From positions 1,302,001-1,366,000 of the forward strand of contig NZ_CP136964.1 of NCBI RefSeq assembly GCF_002871345.2: a DNA stretch of 64,000 nt. Direction: 5' to 3'. The notes beneath the pieces are model-generated. The model was not told where the DNA came from, searched no databases, and was given only the letters and a program-made list of their open reading frames with translations. Within the stretch, counting starts at the first letter, position 1, and each line of letters opens with the position of its first letter. This DNA is from Nosocomiicoccus massiliensis. Its GTDB lineage: Bacteria > Bacillota > Bacilli > Staphylococcales > Salinicoccaceae. This document shows, one piece after another, positions 55,178 to 64,000 of the stretch. Both the position numbers and the translations under genes were made by a program.

Positions 55178-55265
55178 AGTATGGCAAAAATCTTTTAAAA
55201 TGTATATTACTTTACAGATTTCAAAATCAACGTTAGAATCTGTTAGACATCCGTAAGCGCTACTT

Positions 55266-55802
55266 TCATTTTTTGTCTGTTGGATTTGTCGGTAAGGCGT
55301 TCAACTTTTTTAGAATGATATTTTCCAGTTCTTTCATTCTTAATTCTTCTCTAAGGCGTTCTAGCTCTTCACGTTCTGTTTCATTAAGTGGCTCACTCTT
55401 CGATACTTGTTTTTGATTATTTTCTTTCTTAGACATATTTTTTCTTGGTCTCCCTTGCTTGCCCTCTAGAGCAGCTGGGCCACCTTCTTGAATCTTGCGA
55501 TTCCAGTTAGCGATTGTTGGAAAATGTTTGATACCAAAGTATTCCGCTGTTTCTCTATAGGACAATTGATTTTCTTCTCTATATTTTAAAACAGTCAGTT
55601 TAAATTCACTAGTATATTGAGTATTACCTAGAGATTTAGCGAGCCCTTGATATCCATATGTCTTATATTGTCCCACCCATTTTTGAATAAGGGACCTGTT
55701 TATATTATGCTTTTCACCTAAAAACTTGTATCCTCCTTCTCCATTTAAATATTCATTAACTACTTTTACCTTAAATTCAAAGCTATGCGTTTTATACTTC
55801 AT
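55266..55802 (-). mobile_element. IS3-family (IS150-like) transposase OrfA, element truncated
   Basis: 178 aa. Two helix-turn-helix units (SFEFKVKVVNEYL ... SLIQKWVGQYKTYG and FKLTVLKYREENQLSYRETAEYFGI), then a C-terminal leucine zipper (LNETEREELERLREELRMKELENIILKKLNAL). Typical OrfA (InsJ-like). OrfB, which carries the DDE domain, should follow on the minus strand below 55266 but is absent, so the element cannot move by itself. Confidence 0.85.
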
Positions 55803-55808
55803 ACAAAA

Positions 55809-55850
55809 ACACCCCTAAAGTTGGATTTTAGTGTCCAACTTTAGGGGTGT
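55809..55850. repeat. IS end palindrome 1
   Basis: ACACCCCTAAAGTTGGA, 8 nt, TCCAACTTTAGGGGTGT directly ahead of OrfA: terminal inverted repeat of the IS folded against an adjacent matching arm. Could block read-through into the transposase. Confidence 0.65.
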
Positions 55851-55870
55851 AGCTTATAATGCTAGCTGTT

Positions 55871-56404
55871 CTATTTTGATCCTTCTTTATCTTCTTCATC
55901 ATACCAATAACTATCGCTATCTTTTAAAAATGTTGTTCTAAAGTAAACAATTATAAACATAAAGACTATCACAAGTAATGCAAACGGTAATATAAAATTA
56001 TAAATAAGATTATCTATATTTAATTCACAAATATTTCCAAAAGAAGTAGCCTTAAATAAAAATTCTAAGAATTCTTTTAAAGAACTGGCAAGTGCAAAAG
56101 ACATTAAAGTTATATCATTAAAATCACTCAACTTTTTACTAAATACAATGCGCTTTTTATCGAAATCATCTAGACTATTCAAATTCTTATTAGCATCAAC
56201 ATAAAGCATATTCCTGATAATAATATTAATAAAACTATAAAAGACAACTGTAATTAATAGAGAACCGACATCATCATTAATTAAATATGTTAAAAATAAT
56301 ATAAAATATAAAACTGGTATTACGATACAAAGTCTTTTAAATCTTTTTTTAAGAGTAATTCTTTTAAAGCTCAGCTTTTTATTTATAATTTCATCCGTAT
56401 TCAA
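55871..56404 (-). CDS. Four-helix membrane protein (177 aa)
   Basis: Basic N-terminus (FKRITLKKRFKRL), helices at about residues 28-42, 50-66, 98-115 and 135-155, and a cytoplasmic tail YWYDEEDKEGSK. AGGAGG 7 nt before the ATG. Not recognised. Enclosed by the two IS-end palindromes, with structured element 2 just upstream. Confidence 0.6.
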   Translation of the reverse strand: MNTDEIINKKLSFKRITLKKRFKRLCIVIPVLYFILFLTYLINDDVGSLLITVVFYSFINIIIRNMLYVDANKNLNSLDDFDKKRIVFSKKLSDFNDITLMSFALASSLKEFLEFLFKATSFGNICELNIDNLIYNFILPFALLVIVFMFIIVYFRTTFLKDSDSYWYDEEDKEGSK

Positions 56405-56426
56405 TTTAATTATCCTCCTTCGAAAT

Positions 56427-56560
56427 TTATTCCAATTTCCTTGTTGTTCGGAATTTTACGCAATCTATAAAGCTTTTCAAGTTGCAGCAGTGGTTACACT
56501 ACTACAACTCAAGTTTAATACGATTGTTTTCCCAAGCAAAAAGTTTTCTCGGCATAAAAG
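56427..56560 (-). repeat. Structured repeat element 2 (ncRNA candidate)
   Basis: On the minus strand GTTGTAGTAGTG TAAC CACTGCTGCAAC pairs along all 12 positions (two G-U), flanked by CTTGA and CTTG, and followed by TATAGATTGCGTA. The stem is kept relative to element 1 although bases differ, which points to RNA structure. Confidence 0.5.
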
Positions 56561-56584
56561 TATGTTTAAATCACATATGAGTTG

Positions 56585-56624
56585 CACCCCTAAAGTTGGA
56601 TTTTAGTGTCTAACTTTAAGGGAG
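56585..56624. repeat. IS end palindrome 2
   Basis: CACCCCTAAAGTTGGATTTT then AGTGTCTAACTTTAAGGGAG, a slightly diverged direct copy of the palindrome at 55809. Confidence 0.6.
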
Positions 56625-56674
56625 TAACTCGATTGCTTGGGGTCTTTTTTAAGAATTAATATTTAAAAAATCTA

Positions 56675-57091
56675 TTAATACTTTTTAGAAGTCAGTTTCA
56701 TTAACTTTTCGAAATCTGCATCATTAATATTCGATTGTGTAAGTGTAATTAAATGCCCATCAGGGTCTTTCACGGTCATTTCTTTAGCATTCCACGGTTG
56801 TTCTTCTAATTCATGTACAATGAACTTTGGTGAGATGCTTTTTGACTTCTCTTCAATGTCGTTAATGAGTACATTTATATAGACTGAATTACCAACTTCG
56901 AACTCATCACTAGAAATCAGCATGATATCTTGATACTTTTCTAATCGTAAATGATTCATAAGCACTTCGTTTTTGTCGTTTCTAAATTTAAACACGCTCT
57001 TAAAGCCAAGAGTTTTCTCGTACCATTTTTCTGAATGCTCAATATCCTTGACTAGAATTTTGTTAAACATCGGCATTTGATAAAAATCCAA
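56675..57091 (-). CDS. VOC/glyoxalase-fold protein
   Basis: 138 aa from TTG 57091 (AAGGAG 9 nt upstream; an ATG three codons earlier touches the ribosome binding site). Vicinal-oxygen-chelate pattern: ILVKDIEHSEKWYEKTLGFK ... FIVHELEEQPWNAKEMTVKDPDGHLITLTQ. Could bind a metal and a small substrate or drug; no specific resistance motif. Confidence 0.75.
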   Translation of the reverse strand: MDFYQMPMFNKILVKDIEHSEKWYEKTLGFKSVFKFRNDKNEVLMNHLRLEKYQDIMLISSDEFEVGNSVYINVLINDIEEKSKSISPKFIVHELEEQPWNAKEMTVKDPDGHLITLTQSNINDADFEKLMKLTSKKY

Positions 57092-57186
57092 TGTAATCAT
57101 CTCCTTAGAAATATTTTTAATTATAAGTAAATACATTTTATAATGTCAAAGGCATAGTATGTTATTCTAAAAAAGGGGATGATGTT

Positions 57187-57432
57187 ATGAGAGTCTCATG
57201 GATTTTTTGGTGGATAATCACGATTGTAGAAGTCGCAAGCTTTTTAGCAATTTCAGCATTTCTTTGGTTACGTGAAGTTGATGCGACTGGTGCAGTTCAA
57301 ACAACGGAATTAAAACTTCTTAATATCGCAGTGTTAGCGGCAGCTTTTATAATCCCGTTTATTATACAAGTCGTATGGCTAGCTATTAATATTGTTATTA
57401 AAAATAGACAAAGAAGAAACCCGTTAAGTTAA
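57187..57432 (+). CDS. Small membrane protein (DUF3923-like)
   Basis: 81 aa, MRVSWIFWWIITIVEVASFL, two helices (4-27, 46-68) separated by a short loop with WLREVDATGA; basic end KNRQRRNPLS. Fits the staphylococcal DUF3923 family. Its stop lies inside the shared terminator. Confidence 0.65.
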   Translation: MRVSWIFWWIITIVEVASFLAISAFLWLREVDATGAVQTTELKLLNIAVLAAAFIIPFIIQVVWLAINIVIKNRQRRNPLS

Positions 57433-57455
57433 AACTTTTAGCTTAACGGGTTTTT
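57419..57455. terminator. Bidirectional terminator
   Basis: AACCCGTTAAG / CTTAACGGGTT with A run before and T run behind; serves the two converging genes. Confidence 0.85.
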
Positions 57456-57457
57456 AT

Positions 57458-58651
57458 TTATTTTCTAAACTCTTCTTTTACCTTATCAAACGCTTGATCT
57501 AAGTCGTTGATAATGTCTTCTGCCGCTTCAAGTCCAACGGACAAACGTATGAGGCTTTCTGTTAGGTTGAATTCTTTTAACTCTTCCACTGGTATTGCTG
57601 AGTGTGTCATGGATGCTGGGTGTTGGATGAGTGTTTCTGGGTCACCTAGGCTGAATGATATGATGATGAGTTTTAAATGGTTTAACAGTGCTTCTGCCAT
57701 CTTTGAATCGCCATCGATTTCAAAGGATACGACTGCGCCACTGTCTGCCATTTGTTTCTCTATAGTTTCTTTTTGTGGATGGTTTTCATCACCCGGGAAA
57801 TAGACGTTTTTTACGAGTGGATGATTTTTAAGGTACTCGAATACTGCTTTTGCGTTTTCACAGTGTCTATCCATTCGGACGGATAATGTTTTAATCCCAC
57901 GGAGGATTAAGAACGCATCCCACGCGTTTAAGTTTTGCCCGAGTTCTCCCATGATGTTTTGACGCATAAATGCGATGTCTTCGTTTGATCCACAAATGAG
58001 ACCTGCAACGACGTCGCCGTGACCGTTTAAGTATTTTGTTGCGCTATGTACAATGATATCTGCGCCGAGTGTGAGTGGGCGCTGTAAGTATGGTGACATA
58101 AACGTGTTATCGATAATGACTTTTAAGTGATGTTTCTTTGCAACGTGTGATATTGCTTCTATGTCTAATATTGTTAACGTCGGGTTGGATGGTGTTTCTA
58201 TAAAAATCACTTTTGTATTGTCTTTAATATGTTGTTCTATTGTATTTGTATCAGTGCAGTCGATATAGTCGTATTCGATGTTATATCGGCTTGCGATTTT
58301 TGTTAAGAAACTGTACGTACCGCCGTATAAGTCTTTTGTAACGAGTACGTGGTCACCTGATTTTAGTTGTGAGAGTAGTGCGATACTAATTGCTGCCATG
58401 CCGCTACTTACTGCAAGTGCATCGTCTGCTTCTTCTAGACTCGCAATTTTTTGTTCTAATTGCTTAGTCGTCTCATTACCGTATCGACCGTAATGAATTT
58501 CAGATGCACATTTTGTCGCATGCTGAGCATCAGTTGTACAGTCAAATGAGTATGCAACAGCAGGAACAATCGATTGAACGATTGCGCCCGCTTCTTTTTC
58601 TGTCTGACAGTTATGAATAATCTTCGTGTTAAAGTTAACGTTTGAACGCAT
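57458..58651 (-). CDS. Cystathionine gamma-synthase / methionine gamma-lyase family PLP enzyme
   Basis: 397 aa from ATG 58651 (GAAGGAG 9 nt upstream). Motifs: YGRYGNETTKQLEQKIASLE, SSGMAAISIAL, ETPSNP, PLP lysine HSATKYLNGHGD, and C-terminal RLSVGLEAAEDI. Enzymes of this family make cystathionine from O-acyl-homoserine, or break methionine or cystathionine; the sequence alone does not separate these. No T-box or S-box seen in front, unlike the MetE-like gene. Confidence 0.85.
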   Translation of the reverse strand: MRSNVNFNTKIIHNCQTEKEAGAIVQSIVPAVAYSFDCTTDAQHATKCASEIHYGRYGNETTKQLEQKIASLEEADDALAVSSGMAAISIALLSQLKSGDHVLVTKDLYGGTYSFLTKIASRYNIEYDYIDCTDTNTIEQHIKDNTKVIFIETPSNPTLTILDIEAISHVAKKHHLKVIIDNTFMSPYLQRPLTLGADIIVHSATKYLNGHGDVVAGLICGSNEDIAFMRQNIMGELGQNLNAWDAFLILRGIKTLSVRMDRHCENAKAVFEYLKNHPLVKNVYFPGDENHPQKETIEKQMADSGAVVSFEIDGDSKMAEALLNHLKLIIISFSLGDPETLIQHPASMTHSAIPVEELKEFNLTESLIRLSVGLEAAEDIINDLDQAFDKVKEEFRK

Positions 58652-58697
58652 GATTGAAACTCCTTCAGTTAGAATGTAGTAATTTTTAAATGTATTT

Positions 58698-59372
58698 TTA
58701 TTCTCCATACATAGAATCTATTTTTTTGTAATACGCTTCCATATTTTCATAGCTGTTCATTCGTTCAATGAGGTTTAATATGTTTTCGTTGTTTTTATGC
58801 TTTTCGTATAATTCTTTAATGTTATATTTGTGGCCATAGTTTAATGCTTCTTGGTACGTAAGTTCTCCGAGTGATGAGTAGAGTAACGTGTATGTTTCTC
58901 CTACTGCAAATACGGACATTCCACCCATGCTTGGTGGGTTGACGACGTAGAATGTGAGTGGATCTTGTGGTGTATCTACGAGTACGTCAGTGACGTCTAC
59001 ACTTATTATACTGACTTCTGGTATTTTATTTGTTACGTCAGCGCTTTCACCACCAGGGTAAAGAGGACGCGAATACTCCCCAGCGAATATCTCGTCTGCT
59101 GTTGGTAATACGTATTCGTTAAATTCGTCGATTACTTGTTGTTCGTAAATCGTCATTGCTAATAGATGTTCTGTCGTTAAGTCTTCAAATGCGATTAGGG
59201 GTGTGTCTTCTTTTGTTTCAGTTTGTTCTTTGCCTTTTTCTGTATCAGATTTCGCTTCTTGATGCGAACGTTCGACTTCGTTTTCAGGCTTCTCAGTGTC
59301 TACCACGTCTTTTTTACTACACGCAGCGAGTATGAGTGAAAGTGAAGCGAATGTGTATAATACTTTTTTCAA
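58698..59372 (-). CDS. Lipoprotein of unknown function (paralogue 1)
   Basis: 224 aa. Signal peptide, lipobox LAAC (Cys18), charged linker rich in E, K and D, then a domain with DLTTEHLLAMTIYEQ ... LTYQEALNYGHKYNIKELYEKH. The same domain organisation is found in the larger lipoprotein at 62839 (NDIVAMALKED ... LSYAEFREIGYVFNIKDLFDKY). Surface or membrane-anchored; function unknown. Confidence 0.75.
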   Translation of the reverse strand: MKKVLYTFASLSLILAACSKKDVVDTEKPENEVERSHQEAKSDTEKGKEQTETKEDTPLIAFEDLTTEHLLAMTIYEQQVIDEFNEYVLPTADEIFAGEYSRPLYPGGESADVTNKIPEVSIISVDVTDVLVDTPQDPLTFYVVNPPSMGGMSVFAVGETYTLLYSSLGELTYQEALNYGHKYNIKELYEKHKNNENILNLIERMNSYENMEAYYKKIDSMYGE

Positions 59373-59491
59373 AAATTACCACCTCACATTATACGTTGTG
59401 TTTTTTCTTCTTAAATTATAATATAGCAGATATTACATGCAACTATACTGTTATTTCCATTATAATAGATGTTTGTAAACTGGAGGTTACT

Positions 59492-60961
59492 ATGGTAGAA
59501 AAAATAAAAGCCGAGTGGCTAAATCAGCCGCTTCAAAATATATTGGCAGGGATTGTCGTCTCACTTGCGTTAATTCCAGAAGTGATTGCTTTTTCTTTTA
59601 TTGCAGGTGTCGAACCGATGGTTGGGCTATATGCGTCGGTTGTTATGGCGATTTCTATTTCGTTTTTAGGTGGTCGACCAGCGATGATTTCTGCAGCTGC
59701 CGGTGCGATTGCGCTTTTAGTGAGCCCACTTGTTAAGGAGTATGGTGTTGATTATTTAATCTTCGCAACGATTGTGATGGGGATTATCCAAGTCATTTTT
59801 GGGTTGCTAAAAGTCGGTTCTTTACTGAAGTTTATACCGAATTCCGTCATGATTGGTTTTGTGAATGCTCTAGGGATTTTAATCTTTATGGCACAACTTG
59901 AGCATATTTTTAATATATCATTTGCGACATACATATATGTCACTGTCACGTTACTGATCGTGTATATTACACCGCGTTTTGTTAAGACGATTCCAGCACC
60001 ACTATTTGCGATTGTCATTTTAACGAGTGTATATATTATCTTTGGTGCAGATATTAAAACAGTCGGTGACCTAGGGGAAATTAAACGTACATTACCAGAA
60101 TTAATTATTCCGAATGTACCGTATACGTTAGAAACGCTACTCATCGTTTTACCTTACTCGATTTCTATGGCGATTGTCGGACTCGTTGAGAGTTTGTTGA
60201 CAGCTAAAATCGTCGATGATGCGACAGGTACGATGAGTAACAAAAATAAGGAATCTCGCGGACAAGGGATTTCAAATATTATTACAGGTTTCTTCGGTGG
60301 AATGGGTGGTTGTGCGATGATCGGACAATCAGTCGTAAGTGTTGAGTACGGTGGTACAACACGTCTTTCGACGTTTACTGCAGGTGCCTTTTTAATGTTT
60401 ATGATACTCGTTTTAGGCGATATTATGGTTCAGATTCCGATGTCTGTACTCGCAGCGATTATGGTAATGGTCGCGTTAAAGACATTTGACTGGGGCACTT
60501 TTAAATACGTGAAGTACGCTGAAAAGAGCGATATTTTCGTCATGCTCGTTACAGTCGCAGCAGTCGTTTTAACGAACAACTTAGCGGTCGGGGTCATTCT
60601 CGGGGTGCTGTTAAGTGCGTTATTTTTCTTAAGAAAAATATCGAACGTATCAGTGACAAAAGAAGTAAGTGACGTCGTTACGTATAAAGTATCAGGGAAT
60701 ATTTTTTACGCGTCGATTGAATCGATGATGGACCACATCGACTTAAATGATAAAGGCCAGACAATATACTTAAATTTCGACGACTCAAGAATATACGATG
60801 ACGCTGGATTAGAGGCGATTGAACAGATTGTTCATCAACTAAAAACACACAATCAAGTGTACGTGACACATTTATCTAAAAACAGTTATGATAAGTTTAT
60901 AACACGAACTACGATAGAAGAGTCTCATCTCATACAAAAAGGAGTGCACGATGATGTATAA
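59492..60961 (+). CDS. SulP-family anion transporter with STAS domain
   Basis: 489 aa from ATG 59492 (TGGAGG upstream). About 12 to 14 helices beginning [22 protein letters not shown], typical SulP pattern [19 protein letters not shown], then a C-terminal STAS domain ([15 protein letters not shown] ... [20 protein letters not shown]). Carries sulfate, bicarbonate or another anion. Overlaps the universal stress gene by 11 nt, so both are co-translated. Confidence 0.88.
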   Translation: MVEKIKAEWLNQPLQNILAGIVVSLALIPEVIAFSFIAGVEPMVGLYASVVMAISISFLGGRPAMISAAAGAIALLVSPLVKEYGVDYLIFATIVMGIIQVIFGLLKVGSLLKFIPNSVMIGFVNALGILIFMAQLEHIFNISFATYIYVTVTLLIVYITPRFVKTIPAPLFAIVILTSVYIIFGADIKTVGDLGEIKRTLPELIIPNVPYTLETLLIVLPYSISMAIVGLVESLLTAKIVDDATGTMSNKNKESRGQGISNIITGFFGGMGGCAMIGQSVVSVEYGGTTRLSTFTAGAFLMFMILVLGDIMVQIPMSVLAAIMVMVALKTFDWGTFKYVKYAEKSDIFVMLVTVAAVVLTNNLAVGVILGVLLSALFFLRKISNVSVTKEVSDVVTYKVSGNIFYASIESMMDHIDLNDKGQTIYLNFDDSRIYDDAGLEAIEQIVHQLKTHNQVYVTHLSKNSYDKFITRTTIEESHLIQKGVHDDV

Positions 60962-61370
60962 ATCAATACTACTCGCTTCAGACGGCTCGGATTATAGTTT
61001 CCGCGCTGCAAAAGAAGCGTTAAATTTTAGAAGTGAAGAAAGCGTCATAACAGTGTTAAGTGTATTAGAAACTGAAGCGGTGAAATACGACTTTTTACAA
61101 GACGAACCTGGCGAGAAAGATATAAAAGAGAAACATATTAAAGTGCTTCAGCCAATTACTGAATTATATGATTCAAACAATGTAAATTATCAACTCCGTT
61201 TAGAATCGGGGAATCCGATCCGAAAAGTAGTAGCAATCGCAAACGAAGGTACTTATGACGTTGTCGTTATCGGTTCAAGAGGGTTAAACGCATTCCAAGA
61301 GATGATGCTCGGAAGCGTGAGTCATCAAGTCACGAAGAAATCAAAAATACCAGTTGTGATCGTGAAGTAG
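60951..61370 (+). CDS. Universal stress protein (UspA family)
   Basis: 139 aa. SILLASDGSDYSFRAAKEAL at the front and the ATP-binding motif GSRGLNAFQEMMLGSVS (G-x2-G-x9-G-S) near the end. AAGGAG overlaps the tail of the SulP gene. The coupling suggests that it tunes or senses the state of the transporter. Confidence 0.9.
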   Translation: MMYKSILLASDGSDYSFRAAKEALNFRSEESVITVLSVLETEAVKYDFLQDEPGEKDIKEKHIKVLQPITELYDSNNVNYQLRLESGNPIRKVVAIANEGTYDVVVIGSRGLNAFQEMMLGSVSHQVTKKSKIPVVIVK

Positions 61371-61445
61371 TGAGAACCTCTAGACGACTAAGCGAATGAA
61401 GCGTAAAATTAGTATGTTAGTTTAATCATTAGGGAGAATATAATT

Positions 61446-62729
61446 ATGAATGAATTCTTTAAGTTACATGAACGTGGGACAGACGTCCGTACGGAGTTAA
61501 TTGCGGGTCTGACAACGTTTCTTACGATGGCGTATATCGTCATCGTAAACCCAGCGATTTTATCAGCAGCTGGGGTACCGTTTAACCAAGTATTTATTGC
61601 GACAGTGATTTCTGCAGTTATCGGTACGCTCATTATGGCGTTATGGGCGAATTATCCAATCGCAATCGCGCCTGGTATGGGTATGAACGCATATTTTGTG
61701 TCGGTCGTATTCACCGAAGGTGTTACGTATCAAGCAGTATTCGGAACAGTGTTTTTTGCAGGGGTAATATTTTTACTGCTAACATTTACGTCACTTCGTG
61801 AAACACTGATCCGCTCGATTCCGACACCGTTAAAAGTTGGAGTCGCAAGTGGTATTGGTTTATTTATTGCTTCACTTGGTTTAAAAATGTCAGGTATTGT
61901 CGTGGCAGATGAAGGAACGCTCGTTGCGTTTGGTGATATTAAGTCACCGGTAACGATACTAACAGTCGTTGGGTTATTACTGACGTTAATTCTTGTTGCG
62001 CGTAACGTTAAAGGTGCATTATTTATCGGAATGCTCGTGACGGCAATCATCGGTTACGTGACTGGACTTCTTCACATCGATAATGGTGTCGTATCTACGC
62101 CTCCGTCACCAGTATTTTTTGATATCGACTTAGGCGGAGTATTTAGTCAATCGTTATACTCAGTCGTATTCGCATTTTTACTTGTAACACTATTCGACAC
62201 GACAGGTACGATGATCGGTGTTGCTGAACAAGCAGGTCTTATGAAAAACGGCGAACTACCAGGTGCTAAAAAGGCGTTAATGGCAGATGCGGTCGCAACG
62301 ACAGTTGGTGCGACGTTTGGTTCGACACCGTCAAGTGCGTATATCGAATCATCATCAGGTGTTCAAGTCGGTGGACGTACTGGGCTTACGACGTTAGTCG
62401 TAGCGGTACTATTTATGTTAACGTTATTCTTTTCACCGATTATTGAATCTATTTCAGCGTTATCTGCAATTACAGCACCAGCACTTATAATCGTTGGTAG
62501 CTTTATGATGACGGGATTAGCGAAAGTCAATTGGTCGCGTTTTGATGACGCATTCCCAACGTTTATTATCGTTTTAACGATGCCATTTACGGCAAGTATC
62601 GCAACGGGAATCGCGCTCGGATTTATCACATATCCGTTACTCAAACTCGTTGCAGGTAGAGGTAAAGAAGTTCATCCTTTAATATATGTGTTTGCGGTAT
62701 TATTCATTATCCAAATCGGATTCTTATAA
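61446..62729 (+). CDS. NCS2/AzgA-type purine permease
   Basis: 427 aa, 12-14 helices. ERGTDVRTELIAGLTTFLTMAYIVIVNP, MGMNAYFV, LFDTTGTMIGVAEQAGL and GSTPSSAYIESSSGVQVGGRTGLT are hallmarks of AzgA-like guanine/hypoxanthine/adenine transporters (PbuG/PbuO). No purine riboswitch found in the 75 nt upstream. Confidence 0.9.
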   Translation: MNEFFKLHERGTDVRTELIAGLTTFLTMAYIVIVNPAILSAAGVPFNQVFIATVISAVIGTLIMALWANYPIAIAPGMGMNAYFVSVVFTEGVTYQAVFGTVFFAGVIFLLLTFTSLRETLIRSIPTPLKVGVASGIGLFIASLGLKMSGIVVADEGTLVAFGDIKSPVTILTVVGLLLTLILVARNVKGALFIGMLVTAIIGYVTGLLHIDNGVVSTPPSPVFFDIDLGGVFSQSLYSVVFAFLLVTLFDTTGTMIGVAEQAGLMKNGELPGAKKALMADAVATTVGATFGSTPSSAYIESSSGVQVGGRTGLTTLVVAVLFMLTLFFSPIIESISALSAITAPALIIVGSFMMTGLAKVNWSRFDDAFPTFIIVLTMPFTASIATGIALGFITYPLLKLVAGRGKEVHPLIYVFAVLFIIQIGFL

Positions 62730-62768
62730 GGAGAGATATTTTACTCATACAGAGGACGAATAAAACAA

Positions 62769-62810
62769 AAATACGGTAAATGATTCTTGAATCATTTACC
62801 GTATTTTTTT
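62769..62810 (+). terminator. Terminator (bidirectional)
   Basis: AAATACGGTAAATGATTC / GAATCATTTACCGTATTT, then T run. Between the permease and a convergent lipoprotein gene. Confidence 0.9.
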
Positions 62811-62838
62811 ATTTACATAATTATAGAAAATGTAAAAA

Positions 62839-63906
62839 TCAATACTCTGATGGTGTTACGATATTGCTGTAGTACCGTAAGATGTCGTAAGGAACTTTAA
62901 GGATAGGTACAACTTTGGCCTCATTAATAATTCTCTTAGATTCGTTGAGTGAGTAATTATCATCATCTAGCCATCTTTGATCTTGAAAATGTGCAGGCAC
63001 GTTATAATAAGTAAATGTACCATCTTTGTTATCGACAAAAGTCACTTGTCCATCAGCGAGTATTTTAGCCTGAATAGTTATCGTTCCTTCCTGTAGCGCG
63101 ACAGTACTATCTATATTATAGGGATTTAGTGGCTTATTACTCATATCACTATATGTGAGGTAAGGCGTTGTCGGATCTACTGGAATCGAATCTATTGTTT
63201 CATCATTGTAAAAATATGTCAGCCACGCTAGAGCGATGATATCTTCTTTTGAGTAATCTTCGTAAGTCATTTCATCAGTTAAAACAATTTTTTGTGATAT
63301 CTTTTCTAAATCATCATCGTAGTATTTGTCAAATAAATCTTTAATATTAAACACATATCCTATTTCTCTGAATTCTGCATAAGACAAAGTTTGTTGAGTT
63401 CCTGTTATGACAATTTCATTTGTTTCTTCATCTATAATTATTATAGATTGTGCGTTTGTTTTTGGTGGAGATACTGAATAAATTTTTTGATTTTTAGTCA
63501 AGCCAGGGGAAATATGATAATCCATGGGACTTAATAGTAAACGGTCTATTTGTTCAACTGAAGTAAAACTAGGTGCGCTATGTTCAAAAGAGCCAGATAA
63601 CAAATCATCAGCAGTTATACTAATGTCGCTGATTGAATCTTCTTTAAGCGCCATTGCAACGATGTCATTAACAGTTAGATTTTCATAAGACTGTTTCTCT
63701 TTTGACTTATCCTTAGTATCTTTTTTCATATCTGCTTTTTTATTGCTCTCATTATCTTTATCTTTCTTTTTGTCTATTACTTGTTTGTCTTGTTCTGAAC
63801 TATTCTTTCGCTCAACGACAATCTCTTCAGGATTTTCTTGTGATTGGCTACAAGCAGAAAGAGTTAATGTTAGTAAACATAACATCAATAGAAATCTCAT
63901 TAGCAT
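62839..63906 (-). CDS. Lipoprotein of unknown function (paralogue 2)
   Basis: 355 aa. Signal peptide and lipobox LSAC (Cys19), Lys/Asp/Ser-rich linker (residues 20-75), then two related domains: NDIVAMALKED ... LSYAEFREIGYVFNIKDLFDKY and, again, SKEDIIALAWLTYFY ... DNKDGTFTYYNVPAHFQDQR. Paralogous to the 58698 product with one domain more. AAGGAG upstream. 63907-64000 shows nothing further. Confidence 0.75.
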   Translation of the reverse strand: MLMRFLLMLCLLTLTLSACSQSQENPEEIVVERKNSSEQDKQVIDKKKDKDNESNKKADMKKDTKDKSKEKQSYENLTVNDIVAMALKEDSISDISITADDLLSGSFEHSAPSFTSVEQIDRLLLSPMDYHISPGLTKNQKIYSVSPPKTNAQSIIIIDEETNEIVITGTQQTLSYAEFREIGYVFNIKDLFDKYYDDDLEKISQKIVLTDEMTYEDYSKEDIIALAWLTYFYNDETIDSIPVDPTTPYLTYSDMSNKPLNPYNIDSTVALQEGTITIQAKILADGQVTFVDNKDGTFTYYNVPAHFQDQRWLDDDNYSLNESKRIINEAKVVPILKVPYDILRYYSNIVTPSEY

Positions 63907-64000
63907 TTTCTCCTTAATCTAATTGATTCAGTGTAATTATATCGAAAACTATTAATATTGCTAAATAAAAATAGGGATAAACATAGGAAGTTTATTCCTA

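Overview
The window is AT-rich DNA of a low-GC Gram-positive. It has strong AGGAGG ribosome binding sites, lipoprotein signal peptides, a methionine T-box, a sigma-B type promoter, a Zur box and a copB-mco-CueP copper cluster. Repeated 51-bp fragments end in the reading GLKKARKAPQFSKR-stop, which I recognise as the 3' end of rpsI (ribosomal protein S9) of Staphylococcaceae. The best guess is a Staphylococcaceae member such as Macrococcus, Jeotgalicoccus or Nosocomiicoccus; the genus cannot be fixed from sequence alone.

Layout. (1) 0-5.5 kb: the right part of a class I lantibiotic locus (LanB C-terminus, LanC, two ABC permeases, one ABC ATPase); its precursor would lie left of the window. (2) 5.5-43.7 kb: an accretion of accessory modules. 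Four full and one truncated copy of the rpsI 3' end, several followed by the same hairpin terminator, mark successive island boundaries, with two decayed tyrosine-integrase tails between them. Modules: an erythromycin-esterase-like lipoprotein behind a leader peptide; a secreted protein with a small membrane partner; a class III lanthipeptide operon (39-aa precursor, MFS exporter, LanKC synthetase broken by a one-base frameshift, perfect CcpA box) lying between two roughly 400-bp hairpin-rich direct repeats; an MFS pump with a divergent XRE/TPR regulator; a copper island with decayed copY-copZ and response-regulator genes; an MFS pair; an AlbA_2/Schlafen-type protein followed by short iterated boxes; GNAT, MATE, a second Ere-like lipoprotein; and duplicated alpha/beta-hydrolase and nucleotidyltransferase genes. 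Many genes here are fragments, frameshifted or carry in-frame stops.

(3) 43.8-64 kb looks like stable chromosome, with stronger codon regularity: a MacB-like two-permease ABC exporter with its two-component system, a T-box controlled MetE-like methionine synthase, a sigma-B type stress protein, a Zur-controlled COG0523 GTPase, a trans-sulfuration PLP enzyme, a SulP transporter with a universal stress protein, a purine permease and two paralogous lipoproteins. One disturbed spot (54.3-56.6 kb) holds a 53-codon relic of cas9, two diverged structured direct repeats, two small membrane proteins and a truncated IS3-family element.

The most novel material is the class III lanthipeptide locus, whose precursor gene is only 39 codons, together with the tandem rpsI attachment-site array that organises the accessory region.
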